NCBI GenBank assembly: GCA_020025475.1
Contig: JAHHSA010000001.1
Span: forward strand, 28,669 to 92,668
DNA: 64,000 nt
Direction: 5' to 3'
Origin: Oscillibacter sp.
GTDB taxonomy: Bacteria > Bacillota > Clostridia > Oscillospirales > Oscillospiraceae
Below are positions 17,670 to 25,217 of this stretch, in pieces. Numbering within the stretch: position 1 is the first letter of the stretch; the number at the start of each line of letters is the position of its first letter. The position numbers and the translations under genes were made by a program. Under the pieces are notes generated by a model. The model searched no databases. It was given only the letters and a program-made list of their open reading frames with translations, and had not been told where the DNA came from.

Positions 17670-17927
17670 TTATTTCCCGAGAGTTTTCTGAATTCGCTCT
17701 GCCAATGCAGCGCCCTCCGGTGTCTGTAAATACTGCCCTACCAGCTTCACGGCTTGTGCCGGATCGCCTTTGGCGGCAGAGCGCACGGCTGTGCGCAGCT
17801 GGGCTCCTTGCGAGCCCTGGTTCAAAAGATTCATCAGAGCCTGCCCGTCCGGCGAGCGGAGCAGACGCTGGAGCTGAGCAGGATCCTGCTTCAACTGTTC
17901 CACAAAGCGGGCTGAATTCTCATCCAT
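17670..17927 (-). CDS. Small unknown helical protein (first of three)
   Basis: 85 residues, predicted all-helical, hydrophilic, with no signal sequence. It has a repeat-like look: segments ending QDPAQLQRLLRSPDGQAL and KGDPAQAVKLVGQYLQTPEG both place DPAQ before a helix and P-(D/E)-G after it. AGGAGG precedes the ATG at a good distance. It is the promoter-proximal gene of a three-gene minus-strand cluster, and a possible sporulation-type promoter lies 41 bases upstream. Function not known. Confidence 0.75.
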   Translation of the reverse strand: MDENSARFVEQLKQDPAQLQRLLRSPDGQALMNLLNQGSQGAQLRTAVRSAAKGDPAQAVKLVGQYLQTPEGAALAERIQKTLGK

Positions 17928-17967
17928 AATGCCTCCTATTCGGTCTCTTGACCAGTGTGATTCACAT

Positions 17968-17994
17968 TAGTATATGATTCAGAATGAAAAAAGT
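17968..17994 (-). promoter_or_regulatory. Possible mother-cell (sigma-K or sigma-E type) promoter
   Basis: On the minus strand, CATATACTA (17968-17976) fits the sigma-K -10 pattern CATAnnnTA and also the sigma-E-like CATATAnT. An AC 16 bases upstream (17993-17994) fits the minimal sigma-K -35. The start codon of the first small gene is 41 bases away. These motifs are short and could arise by chance, and the -35 lies inside the nth terminator stem. Confidence 0.35.
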
Positions 17995-18016
17995 GCCTGT
18001 ACCATTGGTACAGGCA
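17987..18016 (-). terminator. Intrinsic terminator after nth (minus strand)
   Basis: A perfect ten-base-pair stem (17994-18003 with 18007-18016) with a three-base loop is followed on the minus strand by CTTTTTT. It lies 26 bases after the nth stop. Confidence 0.9.
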
Positions 18017-18042
18017 TACAATTTGAGCAAAACAGAGAGAAT

Positions 18043-18693
18043 TTATTTTTTACCCGTTTTGTTTGCTTTGGCCGTAGCGCACTCAGGTGCCAAAGGACAG
18101 CCGCTGCATTTTGGGGATCGGGCGGTGCAGGTGTCTCGACCAAAGAGCACCATTCGATGACAGAAGTCGCTGGACTCCTTGGGAGGAATGCTCTTGCGCA
18201 GCTGTCGCTCTACCTGAATGGGGTCCTTGGAACCGTCCGTAATGCCAAGACGCCCGGTGATGCGGATGCAGTGGGTGTCACAGACATAGGCCTCCCTGTG
18301 GAAGATGTCGCCCAGAATCAGGTTGGCCGTCTTGCGGCCCACACCGGCCAGGGAGGTCAGCTCTTCCATGGTACCGGGGACCTTGCCGTCGTAGCGGTCA
18401 ATGAGCTGCTGGGCGCAGGAGACGATGTCCCGGGCCTTGCCATTATAGAAACCACAGGAGTGAATGTACTCGCCCACTTCTTTGGGGTCTGCCTGGGCGA
18501 AGCTTTCCAGGGTGGGGAAGTGCTCATAAAGAGCCGGCGTGACTTTGTTGACCCGCTCATCGGTGCACTGGGCGGAGAGACGGACCGCAAAGAGCAGTTC
18601 ATAATCCTTTTCGTATTGCAGAGAACAGAGGGCATCGGGATAGATGCCCTTGAGCGTTTCAATAATGCGATTGACAGACGCTTTGGATTTCAT
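18043..18693 (-). CDS. nth: Endonuclease III
   Basis: About 216 residues. This DNA glycosylase/AP lyase removes oxidised pyrimidines. The helix-hairpin-helix LAGVGRKTANLIL carries the catalytic Lys, and the Asp of VCDTHCIRITGRLG is the second active-site residue. Four Cys in C-x6-C-x2-C-x5-C spacing (CTARSPKCSGCPLAPEC) bind the [4Fe-4S] cluster. ATG 18693, with AGAGGTG upstream, gives the expected N-terminus; the frame stays open further upstream but without family similarity. It is divergent from rarA. Confidence 0.96.
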   Translation of the reverse strand: MKSKASVNRIIETLKGIYPDALCSLQYEKDYELLFAVRLSAQCTDERVNKVTPALYEHFPTLESFAQADPKEVGEYIHSCGFYNGKARDIVSCAQQLIDRYDGKVPGTMEELTSLAGVGRKTANLILGDIFHREAYVCDTHCIRITGRLGITDGSKDPIQVERQLRKSIPPKESSDFCHRMVLFGRDTCTARSPKCSGCPLAPECATAKANKTGKK

Positions 18694-18753
18694 GGTGTTC
18701 ACCTCTCTGGACAGAATACCATAAAATTCGCCGCAAGGCCAGTGAAAAAACCA

Positions 18754-18782
18754 TGGAATTTCAGGAAGAACTGTGGTAAAAT
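18754..18782 (+). promoter_or_regulatory. Possible promoter of rarA
   Basis: TAAAAT (18777-18782) has a weak -35 candidate TGGAAT (18754-18759) 17 bases upstream. It lies 32 bases before the rarA ATG in the divergent nth-rarA interval. Confidence 0.35.
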
Positions 18783-18814
18783 AACAATTTGACATTGAGA
18801 GGGGAGGCAGTGCT

Positions 18815-20083
18815 ATGCAGCGTCCTTTGGCGGACGAAATCCGCCCAAAAACATTGGATGAGGTGGTGGGACAGCGTCATCTTTTGGGCCCAAACGGCGT
18901 CCTGCGCCGGTTGATTGAGAATGGGACCGATGCGAACATGGTCTTTTATGGCCCGTCAGGCACCGGCAAGACCACCATTGCCAACATCGTGGCTGAAAAG
19001 ACCAATAAGACTCTGTATCGGCTCAACGCTACCACGGCATCTCTCCAGGATATCAAGGATATCATCGCAGACGTGGGTACGCTGATGGCTCCCGGTGGTG
19101 TGCTGCTCTACCTGGATGAGATCCAATATTTTAATAAAAAGCAGCAGCAGAGTCTGCTGGAATTTATGGAGAACGGGAAGCTGACGCTGATTGCGTCTAC
19201 CACTGAAAATCCTTATTTTTATGTATATAGTGCGCTGCTGTCCCGCAGTACGGTATTTGAGTTTAAATCGGTACCGGCTGCCGATGTGGAACAGGCGGTG
19301 CTGCGGGCGCTGGAAATCCAGCGGGGGCGGCTGCAGCTGCCACTGGACTGGGAGGAGGGGGTCCCTCTTCGGATTGCCACAGCCTGCGGCGGCGATGTCC
19401 GCAAGGCTGTCAACGCGGTGGAGATGCTCAGTCAGGCAGCGATGCCCCGGGATGGAGTGCTATATCTCACCATGGACGACGCGTCTCAGGTCACACAGCG
19501 CAGCTCTCTGCAGTATGACCGGGACGGTGATGCGCACTACGACCTGCTCTCCTGCCTGCAAAAATCCATTCGTGGCTCAGATCCGGACGCAGCAGTCTAT
19601 TATCTGGGCAGACTGCTGGAAGCCGGAGACCTGCTCTCGCCCTGTCGGCGGTTGCTGGTGATGGCAGCAGAAGATGTGGGGCTGGCCTATCCAATGGCGA
19701 TCGTAGTGACGAAATCCTGTGTGGACGCAGCTGTGCAAATTGGACTGCCGGAGGCTCGGCTGCCTCTGGCCGAGGCAGCCATCCTGCTGGCTACCGCACC
19801 CAAGTCCAACTCCGCCCATGACGCCATCAACGCGGCCATGGCGGATGTGAAGAAGGGCAGGGTGGGGGATATTCCCAGACACCTCCAGAATGTCCACGCC
19901 GACACCACCGGCTTTGATAATCAGCAGCACTATCTCTATCCGCACAACTATCCCAATCATTGGGTAGAGCAACAGTATCTGCCTGATCTCCTGAAAAATG
20001 CCCGCTACTATGAATGGGGACCCAATAAGACCGAGCAGGCTGCCAAGGCCTACTGGGAGAGGATCAAGGGACGGCCTCTTTAA
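18815..20083 (+). CDS. rarA: Replication-associated recombination protein A (AAA+ ATPase)
   Basis: 422 residues. The N-terminus RPLADEIRPKTLDEVVGQRHLLGP is the RarA/MgsA signature. Walker A is GPSGTGKTT near residues 48-56 and Walker B is LYLDEIQYFN. The C-terminal half holds the tetramerisation region with HDAINAAMADV and PRHLQN. It is a clamp-loader-like ATPase acting at stalled forks. Start ATG 18815 follows GGGGAGG. Its last 20 bases overlap, tail to tail, the 3' end of the S1-domain gene on the other strand. Confidence 0.95.
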   Translation: MQRPLADEIRPKTLDEVVGQRHLLGPNGVLRRLIENGTDANMVFYGPSGTGKTTIANIVAEKTNKTLYRLNATTASLQDIKDIIADVGTLMAPGGVLLYLDEIQYFNKKQQQSLLEFMENGKLTLIASTTENPYFYVYSALLSRSTVFEFKSVPAADVEQAVLRALEIQRGRLQLPLDWEEGVPLRIATACGGDVRKAVNAVEMLSQAAMPRDGVLYLTMDDASQVTQRSSLQYDRDGDAHYDLLSCLQKSIRGSDPDAAVYYLGRLLEAGDLLSPCRRLLVMAAEDVGLAYPMAIVVTKSCVDAAVQIGLPEARLPLAEAAILLATAPKSNSAHDAINAAMADVKKGRVGDIPRHLQNVHADTTGFDNQQHYLYPHNYPNHWVEQQYLPDLLKNARYYEWGPNKTEQAAKAYWERIKGRPL

Positions 20084-20999
20084 ACGTGGTAACGATGGGG
20101 TCCTTTTCGTAATTTGGCGGAGAGTAAACCCACCGGTCCAAAGGACCGTCCGTCACCTGATAGGAGAAATTTTGAGGCTCCGTCTCCGGCGGCAGCCGTT
20201 GGATGACCTGGAGCTTGATCTTCATGCGTTCCGGGCGGATGCTTTTGATGTACACGGCCACACGGTCTCCTACGGACAAATCGTCCCGGGTATCGCAGAG
20301 GCCGGAGAGGTTTGGGGCCAGTTCGATGAAGCTGCCGTAGTCCTGGATGCTGCGGACAACGCCCTGCACTGTCTCACCGGGGGAGAAGCGGCTGGCGTTT
20401 TCCATCCAGGTGCCCAAGAGCTCCCTGTGGGTCATGGTGATGCGGCGGCGGCCGGCATCGATGCCGGCCACCACGGCCAGAATCGTCTGTCCCTCCTGGA
20501 ACCGCACGCTGGGGTGTGGAATCCGGGAGACGGAAATGGACTCCAGAGGCAGCATGGAGATGATGCCCCGTCCGATGTCCAAAAAGGCACCAAAGGACTC
20601 CAATCGGGTGACCCGACAGGTGAGTACATCTCCAGGTGCAAGGTGCTCCAGGTACCAATCCATGGTCTTGTTTTGGATTTCTCGGCGGGATAGATAGGCA
20701 ATGGGGGCTCCTTTTTCGTCGGCCTGAATGGATTTCACTGTGAAGCATATTTGCTTACCAACTCTTGATAATACAGAAATTTCTCGCTCTGCCCCGCTGA
20801 TCCAGGGGGCGGTGACTTCGGAACGAGGGAGAATTCCGTGGATGGAGCCCAGTGGGACGTGTAGATCGTGTTCCACGTCGCAGCGCTGGACCACGGACTC
20901 CAATACGGTGCCATGTTCCATAGCCTCCTGCAGCTGAGAGAGTGTGATTGTCACGGGGGGCGTCAGGCCCTCCGGCGGAAAGTGGATATTTTTTGGCAT
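20064..20999 (-). CDS. S1-domain RNA-binding protein
   Basis: About 311 residues with three S1-like repeats. The first (residues 25-110) is degenerate. The second has GDVLTCRVTRLESFGAFLDIG and the third GETVQGVVRSIQDYGSFIEL. It is shorter than ribosomal S1 and different from the S1 part of the IspH fusion at 38534-39664; similar clostridial proteins are annotated only as S1 RNA-binding proteins. The start is ATG 20999 with AGGA upstream; the longer open frame upstream has unlike composition. The C-terminal tail after residue 270 is not S1-like. It may regulate mRNA or the ribosome, but no direct evidence is visible. Confidence 0.83.
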   Translation of the reverse strand: MPKNIHFPPEGLTPPVTITLSQLQEAMEHGTVLESVVQRCDVEHDLHVPLGSIHGILPRSEVTAPWISGAEREISVLSRVGKQICFTVKSIQADEKGAPIAYLSRREIQNKTMDWYLEHLAPGDVLTCRVTRLESFGAFLDIGRGIISMLPLESISVSRIPHPSVRFQEGQTILAVVAGIDAGRRRITMTHRELLGTWMENASRFSPGETVQGVVRSIQDYGSFIELAPNLSGLCDTRDDLSVGDRVAVYIKSIRPERMKIKLQVIQRLPPETEPQNFSYQVTDGPLDRWVYSPPNYEKDPIVTTFKEAVP

Positions 21000-21024
21000 A
21001 TGATCCCATCCTATTCTGCCGCTG

Positions 21025-21053
21025 TTGCGGTCAGTTGTGTTATGATGTATCCT
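21025..21053 (+). promoter_or_regulatory. Possible promoter of the DUF951 gene
   Basis: TTGCGG (21025-21030) and TATCCT (21048-21053) are 17 bases apart, 37 bases before ATG 21090. The -10 is imperfect. Confidence 0.35.
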
Positions 21054-21089
21054 ATGCAGTAGGACAGTTTGGATTGACAGGGGGTACCT

Positions 21090-21284
21090 ATGGAACTGCA
21101 TCTTCACGACATCGTGGAACTGAAAAAAGCCCATCCCTGCGGAAGCACCCAGTGGGAGATCCTGCGGGTGGGTATGGATATCAAATTGAAATGTTTGGGC
21201 TGCGGACATGAGCTGATGCTTCCCCGCAGCAAGGCGGAAAAGAGCATCCGCAAGATCTTGACGAAGGGAGAGACGGAATCTTGA
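21090..21284 (+). CDS. DUF951 family small protein (YyzM-like)
   Basis: 64 residues matching the DUF951 pattern: DIVELKKAHPCGSTQWEILRVGMDIKLKCLGCGHELMLPRSK. Cys residues in HPCG and CLGCG look like a zinc or RNA-contact site. The family is small, widespread in Firmicutes and of unknown function; a nucleic-acid role is a guess. RBS is AGGGGG about eight bases upstream. Its TGA overlaps the TTG of a 29-codon reading frame. Confidence 0.9.
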   Translation: MELHLHDIVELKKAHPCGSTQWEILRVGMDIKLKCLGCGHELMLPRSKAEKSIRKILTKGETES

Positions 21285-21370
21285 ATTTGAAGCGCGTTGT
21301 GGCGCTGGCGCTGGTTGCTGTGCTGGTTCTGGCGCTGGTGGCCTCCATGCTGATGCCTTTTGTGGGTTGA
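21281..21370 (+). CDS. 29-residue single-pass membrane peptide
   Basis: A TTG-started frame of 29 codons overlaps the DUF951 stop (TTGA at 21281-21284). AAGGGAG at 21264-21270 gives a ten-base spacing. The product begins with NLKR and then is one hydrophobic helix rich in Leu, Val and Ala, ending MLMPFVG. It is followed after 12 bases by a strong terminator. The coupling, ribosome binding site, membrane-helix composition and terminator together make it a likely real micro-gene. Function unknown. Confidence 0.6.
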   Translation: MNLKRVVALALVAVLVLALVASMLMPFVG

Positions 21371-21382
21371 TGAATAGAGTCA

Positions 21383-21424
21383 ACTGCCGGATTCTCCTGA
21401 GGGAGAGTCCGGCAGTCTTTTTTT
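21383..21424 (+). terminator. Intrinsic terminator after DUF951 and the micro-gene
   Basis: Arms ACTGCCGGA (21383-21391) and TCCGGCAGT (21408-21416), with an inner TCTCC/GGGAGA pairing, precede a run of seven or more T residues. Confidence 0.93.
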
Positions 21425-21463
21425 CTCCCTCTGATTACGACGGCTTTCCCGGAGGACCTGCCC

Positions 21464-21469
21464 TATAAT
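21464..21469 (+). promoter_or_regulatory. -10 element upstream of spoIIGA
   Basis: A perfect TATAAT lies 58 bases before the spoIIGA start. No good -35 is seen 17 bases upstream, which would fit an activator-dependent promoter such as the Spo0A-controlled spoIIG promoter of Bacillus. No convincing Spo0A box was identified by eye. Confidence 0.4.
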
Positions 21470-21527
21470 GAGACCACTGTACGGTCCAATGTCTGGATCA
21501 TGCAAACATTGAAAAGGGGGGACAGCC

Positions 21528-22577
21528 GTGACGGTGGTCTATCTGGACAGTGTGTTTCTGCTCAATGCGCTGATGGACTATCTGCTGCTTTTAGCCGCAG
21601 GACGACTGGCGGGACTGCCGCCCAGACGGAGACGGTATCTGCTGGCCGCTCTCTTAGGCGGTGCTTATGCGGCGGCTGTCTTTTTGCCGGGAGGCGACTT
21701 CCTGGCCTCTCCCTGGGTGAAAGCGGCTGCTGGTGTTGTGGTGGGCCTTGTGGCCTACGGCGGGGAGGAGCACCTACTGCGGATGCTGCTGCTCTTCCTG
21801 GGTGTCTCCTGCGGTATGGCCGGAGCGGTACTGGTGGTGGGACTCCTGGCGGGGGGTGTGCCCATGATGAGCGGTATCTTCTATACGGATGTCTCTGCCC
21901 GTGTTCTGCTGATTGCTGCTACGGCGGCGTATCTGGTGCTGTCGGTGGTGTTCCGCGCCTCTGCGGCCCACGGAATGCGGGGGGAGCTGCTGCCAGTAAA
22001 GGTGTGCATCTGGGGACGGGTGCAGACGCTGACAGCCCTGTGGGACACCGGAAACGGCCTGCGAGACCCGGTAGCCGGCAGCGCAGTGCTGGTGCTGGCT
22101 GCCAACAGCATTCGGGAGATTCTGCCCCACAGACTACGATTCCTCCTGGAACCGGAGCAGCTGGCCCGTCCAGCTGACACCATGGAACTCATATGCCATG
22201 CGGCACCGGAGCTGCACCCCAGGCTTCTGCCCTACCACGCAGTAGGCGTCCGCACAGGGTTGCTGCTGGGCATCTGTACGGACTGGATCGAGGTGGCGGG
22301 CAGACGTTATCCCCATGGCATTGTAGGCCTCTCGCCGACAGAGCTGGGGACTGGATATACAGCGCTCTGGGGTGGAGCGGGAAAGGGAGGAAACTATGAA
22401 AGAGCTGCGAATGACTTGGCGGACGATTCTGGCCCGGCTGGGTCTCATACCAGAAGAGGGCGTGCATTACATTGGCGGCAGCGAGATCCTGCCGTCGCCG
22501 CTGGACAAGAAGCGGGAAGCCGAGCTGCTGCAGCAGTTGGACCAGGAGGATGCCAGGAAGGAGCTGATCGAGCATAA
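21528..22577 (+). CDS. spoIIGA: Sigma-E processing peptidase SpoIIGA
   Basis: 349 residues. The N-terminal half has about five membrane helices (MTVVYLDSVFLLNALMDYLLLLAA opens it). The C-terminal half carries the aspartic-protease motif DTGN at residues 173-176, which cleaves pro-sigma-E. Family similarity ends near GLSPTELGTGYTALWGG, about residue 284. The remaining 60 or so residues are Arg/Ala/Gly-rich and lie out of frame over sigE, so they look like a read-through tail. GTG 21528 follows AAAAGGGGGG. It is directly followed by its substrate gene sigE. Confidence 0.93.
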   Translation: MTVVYLDSVFLLNALMDYLLLLAAGRLAGLPPRRRRYLLAALLGGAYAAAVFLPGGDFLASPWVKAAAGVVVGLVAYGGEEHLLRMLLLFLGVSCGMAGAVLVVGLLAGGVPMMSGIFYTDVSARVLLIAATAAYLVLSVVFRASAAHGMRGELLPVKVCIWGRVQTLTALWDTGNGLRDPVAGSAVLVLAANSIREILPHRLRFLLEPEQLARPADTMELICHAAPELHPRLLPYHAVGVRTGLLLGICTDWIEVAGRRYPHGIVGLSPTELGTGYTALWGGAGKGGNYERAANDLADDSGPAGSHTRRGRALHWRQRDPAVAAGQEAGSRAAAAVGPGGCQEGADRA

Positions 22578-23100
22578 CCTGCGGCTGGTGGTGTACATCG
22601 CCCGACGGTTTGAAAATACCGGTGTGGGGATTGAGGACCTGATCTCCATTGGCACAATCGGGCTTATCAAGGCGGTGGGGACTTACCGGGCTGACAAGAA
22701 CATCAAGCTGGCGACGTATGCCTCCCGCTGCATTGAAAATGAAATCTTGATGCACCTGCGGAAAAATGCCAATCGGAAGGGGGAGGTTTCCTTTGATGAG
22801 CCGCTCAACACGGACTGGGACGGCAATGAGCTGCTTCTCTCAGACGTGCTGGGAACGGAGGAGGATCTGGTGGTACGTCCCATTGAGGAGGCCGTGGATC
22901 GCTCACTGTTGGCAGCGGCCCTTGGTACCTTGCCGGACCGGGAGCGGGAGATCATCACCCTGCGCTTCGGCCTGAACGGGGGACAGGAGCGGACCCAAAA
23001 AGAGGTGGCGGACCACATGGGAATTTCTCAATCCTATATTTCAAGGCTGGAAAAAAGAATCATTCAGCGTCTTAAAAAGGAAATTTTGAAAATGAGCTGA
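22396..23100 (+). CDS. sigE: RNA polymerase sporulation sigma factor sigma-E
   Basis: About 234 residues, close to Bacillus SigE (239). An N-terminal pro-like segment with WRTILARLGLIPEEGVHYIGGSE precedes region 2 (HNLRLVVYIARRFENTGVGIEDLISIGTIGLIKAV), and region 4 is at the C-terminus (TQKEVADHMGISQSYISRLEKR). It directs early mother-cell transcription. ATG 22396, five bases after AAAGGGAGG, is preferred to the in-frame GTG 22372. It overlaps the spoIIGA frame by 182 bases. Unlike many clostridia, sigG is not the next gene. Confidence 0.96.
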   Translation: MKELRMTWRTILARLGLIPEEGVHYIGGSEILPSPLDKKREAELLQQLDQEDARKELIEHNLRLVVYIARRFENTGVGIEDLISIGTIGLIKAVGTYRADKNIKLATYASRCIENEILMHLRKNANRKGEVSFDEPLNTDWDGNELLLSDVLGTEEDLVVRPIEEAVDRSLLAAALGTLPDREREIITLRFGLNGGQERTQKEVADHMGISQSYISRLEKRIIQRLKKEILKMS

Positions 23101-23130
23101 GGACTTCGGGCAGTTCCCGTCGGATTCTCC

Positions 23131-23159
23131 TTGCTTTTTCACGAAATGTTCTGTATAAT
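23131..23159 (+). promoter_or_regulatory. Sigma-A-type promoter of glnS
   Basis: TTGCTT (23131-23136) and TATAAT (23154-23159) are 17 bases apart, 40 bases before the glnS ATG. Confidence 0.75.
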
Positions 23160-23199
23160 TGTATCCGATTTTCAAACATTTCATTGGGAGGACTGACAC

Positions 23200-24903
23200 A
23201 TGGCAGAAGAAATCAAAACGATGCAGGAAGAAGCATCCGAGAGCCGGAACTTCATCCATGCTTTTATCGAGGAGGATATCGGCCCTGGTGGTCAGTATGA
23301 GGGTATGACCGTTCATACGCGATTCCCTCCGGAGCCCAATGGCTATCTGCATATCGGTCACTGCAAGGCTCTGACCATTGATTTCGGTACCGCTGAGAAG
23401 TTTGGCGGCATCTGCAATCTGCGGATGGACGATACCAACCCCACCAAGGAAGATATGGAGTTTGTTGAGGCAATTCAGGAGGATATTCACTGGCTGGGCT
23501 TTGACTGGGACGACCGGTTCTTCTATGCCTCTGATTATTTCGAGAAAATGTACGAGTGCGCTGTGGACCTCATTAAGCGGGGCCTGGCCTACGTCTGCGA
23601 GCTGACTCCCGAGCAGTTCAAGGAGTATCGTGGCAGCATTGGCGTGCCCGCAAAGAGTCCCTTTCGGGATCGGCCCGTTGAGGAGAGCCTGGACCTCTTT
23701 GCCCGTATGCGTGCCGGTGAGTTCCCCAACGGCGCAATGACCCTGCGTGCCAAGATTGATCTTGCCAGTGGCAACTTTAATATGCGTGACCCCGTCATCT
23801 ACCGCATCAATCATATGCATCATCACCGCCAGGGGGATAAGTGGTGCATCTATCCCATGTATGACTTTGCACATCCCATTGAGGACGCACTGGAGCACAT
23901 TACTCACAGCCTCTGTTCTTTGGAGTTTGAGGATCATCGTCCTTTGTATAACTGGGTGGTGGAGCACTGCGATCTGCCCAGCAAACCCCGTCAGATAGAG
24001 TTTGCCCGTCTTGGCATTGACCACACCGTTATGAGCAAGCGGAAGCTCCGCGCTCTGGTAGAGGGCGGTCAGGTGTCTGGCTGGGACGATCCCCGGATGC
24101 CCACCCTCTGTGGCCTGCGCCGCCGTGGCTACACACCAAAGGCCGTGCGCAACTTCTGCGAGCGCATCGGTGTGGCAAAGGCTCCCAACACCGTGGAGTA
24201 CAGCTTCCTGGAGCACTGCCTGCGTGAGGACCTGAACGAGCATGCACAGCGTGTCATGGGCGTTCTGCGTCCCATCAAGCTGACTATTACCAATTATCCC
24301 GAGGGCCAGACCGAGACCGTCACGGTGGAGAATAACCCCATCGATCCAGAGGCCGGTACCCGTCAGGTCTCTTTCTCCCGCAACCTCTACATTGAGGCTG
24401 ACGACTTCCTGGAGATCCCCGTGCCCAAGTATAAGCGCCTCTATCCCGCCGGCCCTGAGTGCCGTCTGAAGGGTGCCTATCTCATTACCTGTACCGGCTG
24501 CGTGAAGGACGAGAATGGGAATATCACTGAGGTTCTCTGCGAGTATGATCCCGAGAGCCGCGGCGGTGATCCCGCTGACGGCCGCAAGGTCAAGGGGGCT
24601 ACCATTCACTGGGTGGATGCGGCTACCGCCGCCGATGCTGAGGTTCGTCTGTACGACAATCTGTTCCTGGATGCTGCTCCCGATGCTGCTGACAAGGACT
24701 TTATGGAGTGCCTGAACCCAGATTCTCTGGAGATCCTTACCGGCTGCAAGGTGGAGGCTGGACTGCAGGAGGCTGTGGCTCCTGCCAGCTTCCAGTTTAT
24801 GCGCCTGGGCTATTTCTGCCTGGATAACAAGGACTCCAGGCCCGGTCATCTGGTATTTAACCGCAGCGTCAGCCTGAAGGACAGCTTCAACAAAAAGGCA
24901 TAA
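23200..24903 (+). CDS. glnS: Glutaminyl-tRNA synthetase
   Basis: 567 residues, typical for GlnRS. HIGH is perfect in PPEPNGYLHIGHCKALTIDF and KMSKS appears as VMSKRKL. The C-terminal anticodon-binding beta-barrels (VTVENNPIDPEAGTRQVSFSRNLYIEADDF) match the GlnRS branch, not GluRS. It charges tRNA-Gln directly, which many Firmicutes do instead through the GatCAB amidotransferase. Codon use is rich in CGT, CTG and GAG as in other highly expressed genes here, so no recent transfer is obvious. It lies between sigE and sigG. Confidence 0.96.
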   Translation: MAEEIKTMQEEASESRNFIHAFIEEDIGPGGQYEGMTVHTRFPPEPNGYLHIGHCKALTIDFGTAEKFGGICNLRMDDTNPTKEDMEFVEAIQEDIHWLGFDWDDRFFYASDYFEKMYECAVDLIKRGLAYVCELTPEQFKEYRGSIGVPAKSPFRDRPVEESLDLFARMRAGEFPNGAMTLRAKIDLASGNFNMRDPVIYRINHMHHHRQGDKWCIYPMYDFAHPIEDALEHITHSLCSLEFEDHRPLYNWVVEHCDLPSKPRQIEFARLGIDHTVMSKRKLRALVEGGQVSGWDDPRMPTLCGLRRRGYTPKAVRNFCERIGVAKAPNTVEYSFLEHCLREDLNEHAQRVMGVLRPIKLTITNYPEGQTETVTVENNPIDPEAGTRQVSFSRNLYIEADDFLEIPVPKYKRLYPAGPECRLKGAYLITCTGCVKDENGNITEVLCEYDPESRGGDPADGRKVKGATIHWVDAATAADAEVRLYDNLFLDAAPDAADKDFMECLNPDSLEILTGCKVEAGLQEAVAPASFQFMRLGYFCLDNKDSRPGHLVFNRSVSLKDSFNKKA

Positions 24904-24920
24904 CGATATCTGATTAAACA

Positions 24921-24950
24921 GGGAGACTGCAGGGCGGTCTCCCCGTTTTC
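24921..24950 (+). terminator. Intrinsic terminator after glnS
   Basis: GGGAGAC (24921-24927) pairs with GTCTCCC (24937-24943), followed by CGTTTTC. It is 17 bases after the glnS stop. Confidence 0.78.
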
Positions 24951-24960
24951 TATACACAAG

Positions 24961-24991
24961 AAGAAAAGCCGGCAGGGAGTCATCCCTGCCG
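24961..24991 (-). terminator. Minus-strand terminator
   Basis: A nine-base-pair stem (24970-24978 with 24983-24991) with a four-base loop is followed on the minus strand by CTTTTCTT. It stands directly after the small minus-strand frame ending at 24998 and would end the transcript from sigG and the thioesterase. Confidence 0.78.
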
Positions 24992-24997
24992 ACTTTA

Positions 24998-25180
24998 TCA
25001 TATCCGTGATGGATGTGTTTTTTGTGCTTTCCGCAATGCTTGGGAAAGCAACAAATACAATGGCGAGCCCATGATACCGGCACCTGAAGCAAAGGAAATT
25101 ACCTGCAAAATGTATCCGATGCAGATATCAAAAAGAAATATTGCTGCGTCATGGTCTCCTGTGTCAGCTCCTCTGCTCAG
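24998..25180 (-). other. Possible small membrane-protein gene or gene remnant
   Basis: A 60-codon open frame on the minus strand, in the 314-base gap between glnS and the thioesterase gene. It has no ATG near its 5' end, only a CTG at 25178-25180, and no clear ribosome binding site. The translation contains a hydrophobic stretch (AAIFLFDICIGYILQVISFA) and a basic end (ALRKAQKTHPSRI). A terminator begins seven bases after its stop. It could be a CTG-started small gene, a decayed gene, or chance. The rest of the gap holds only the two terminators. Confidence 0.3.
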
Positions 25181-25217
25181 TGCTCATTATGGGACAGGCA
25201 GCGCGGAAAAGCTCTCT

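Noticed and set aside
21584..22577. Sequencing frameshift fusing spoIIGA to sigE
   Set aside because: sigE has its own good ribosome binding site and start in another frame, and both proteins are complete, so an error is not needed; kept only as an overlap finding.
23041..25092. 683-codon minus-strand frame opposite glnS
   Set aside because: It mirrors glnS codon bias and has no recognisable domain.
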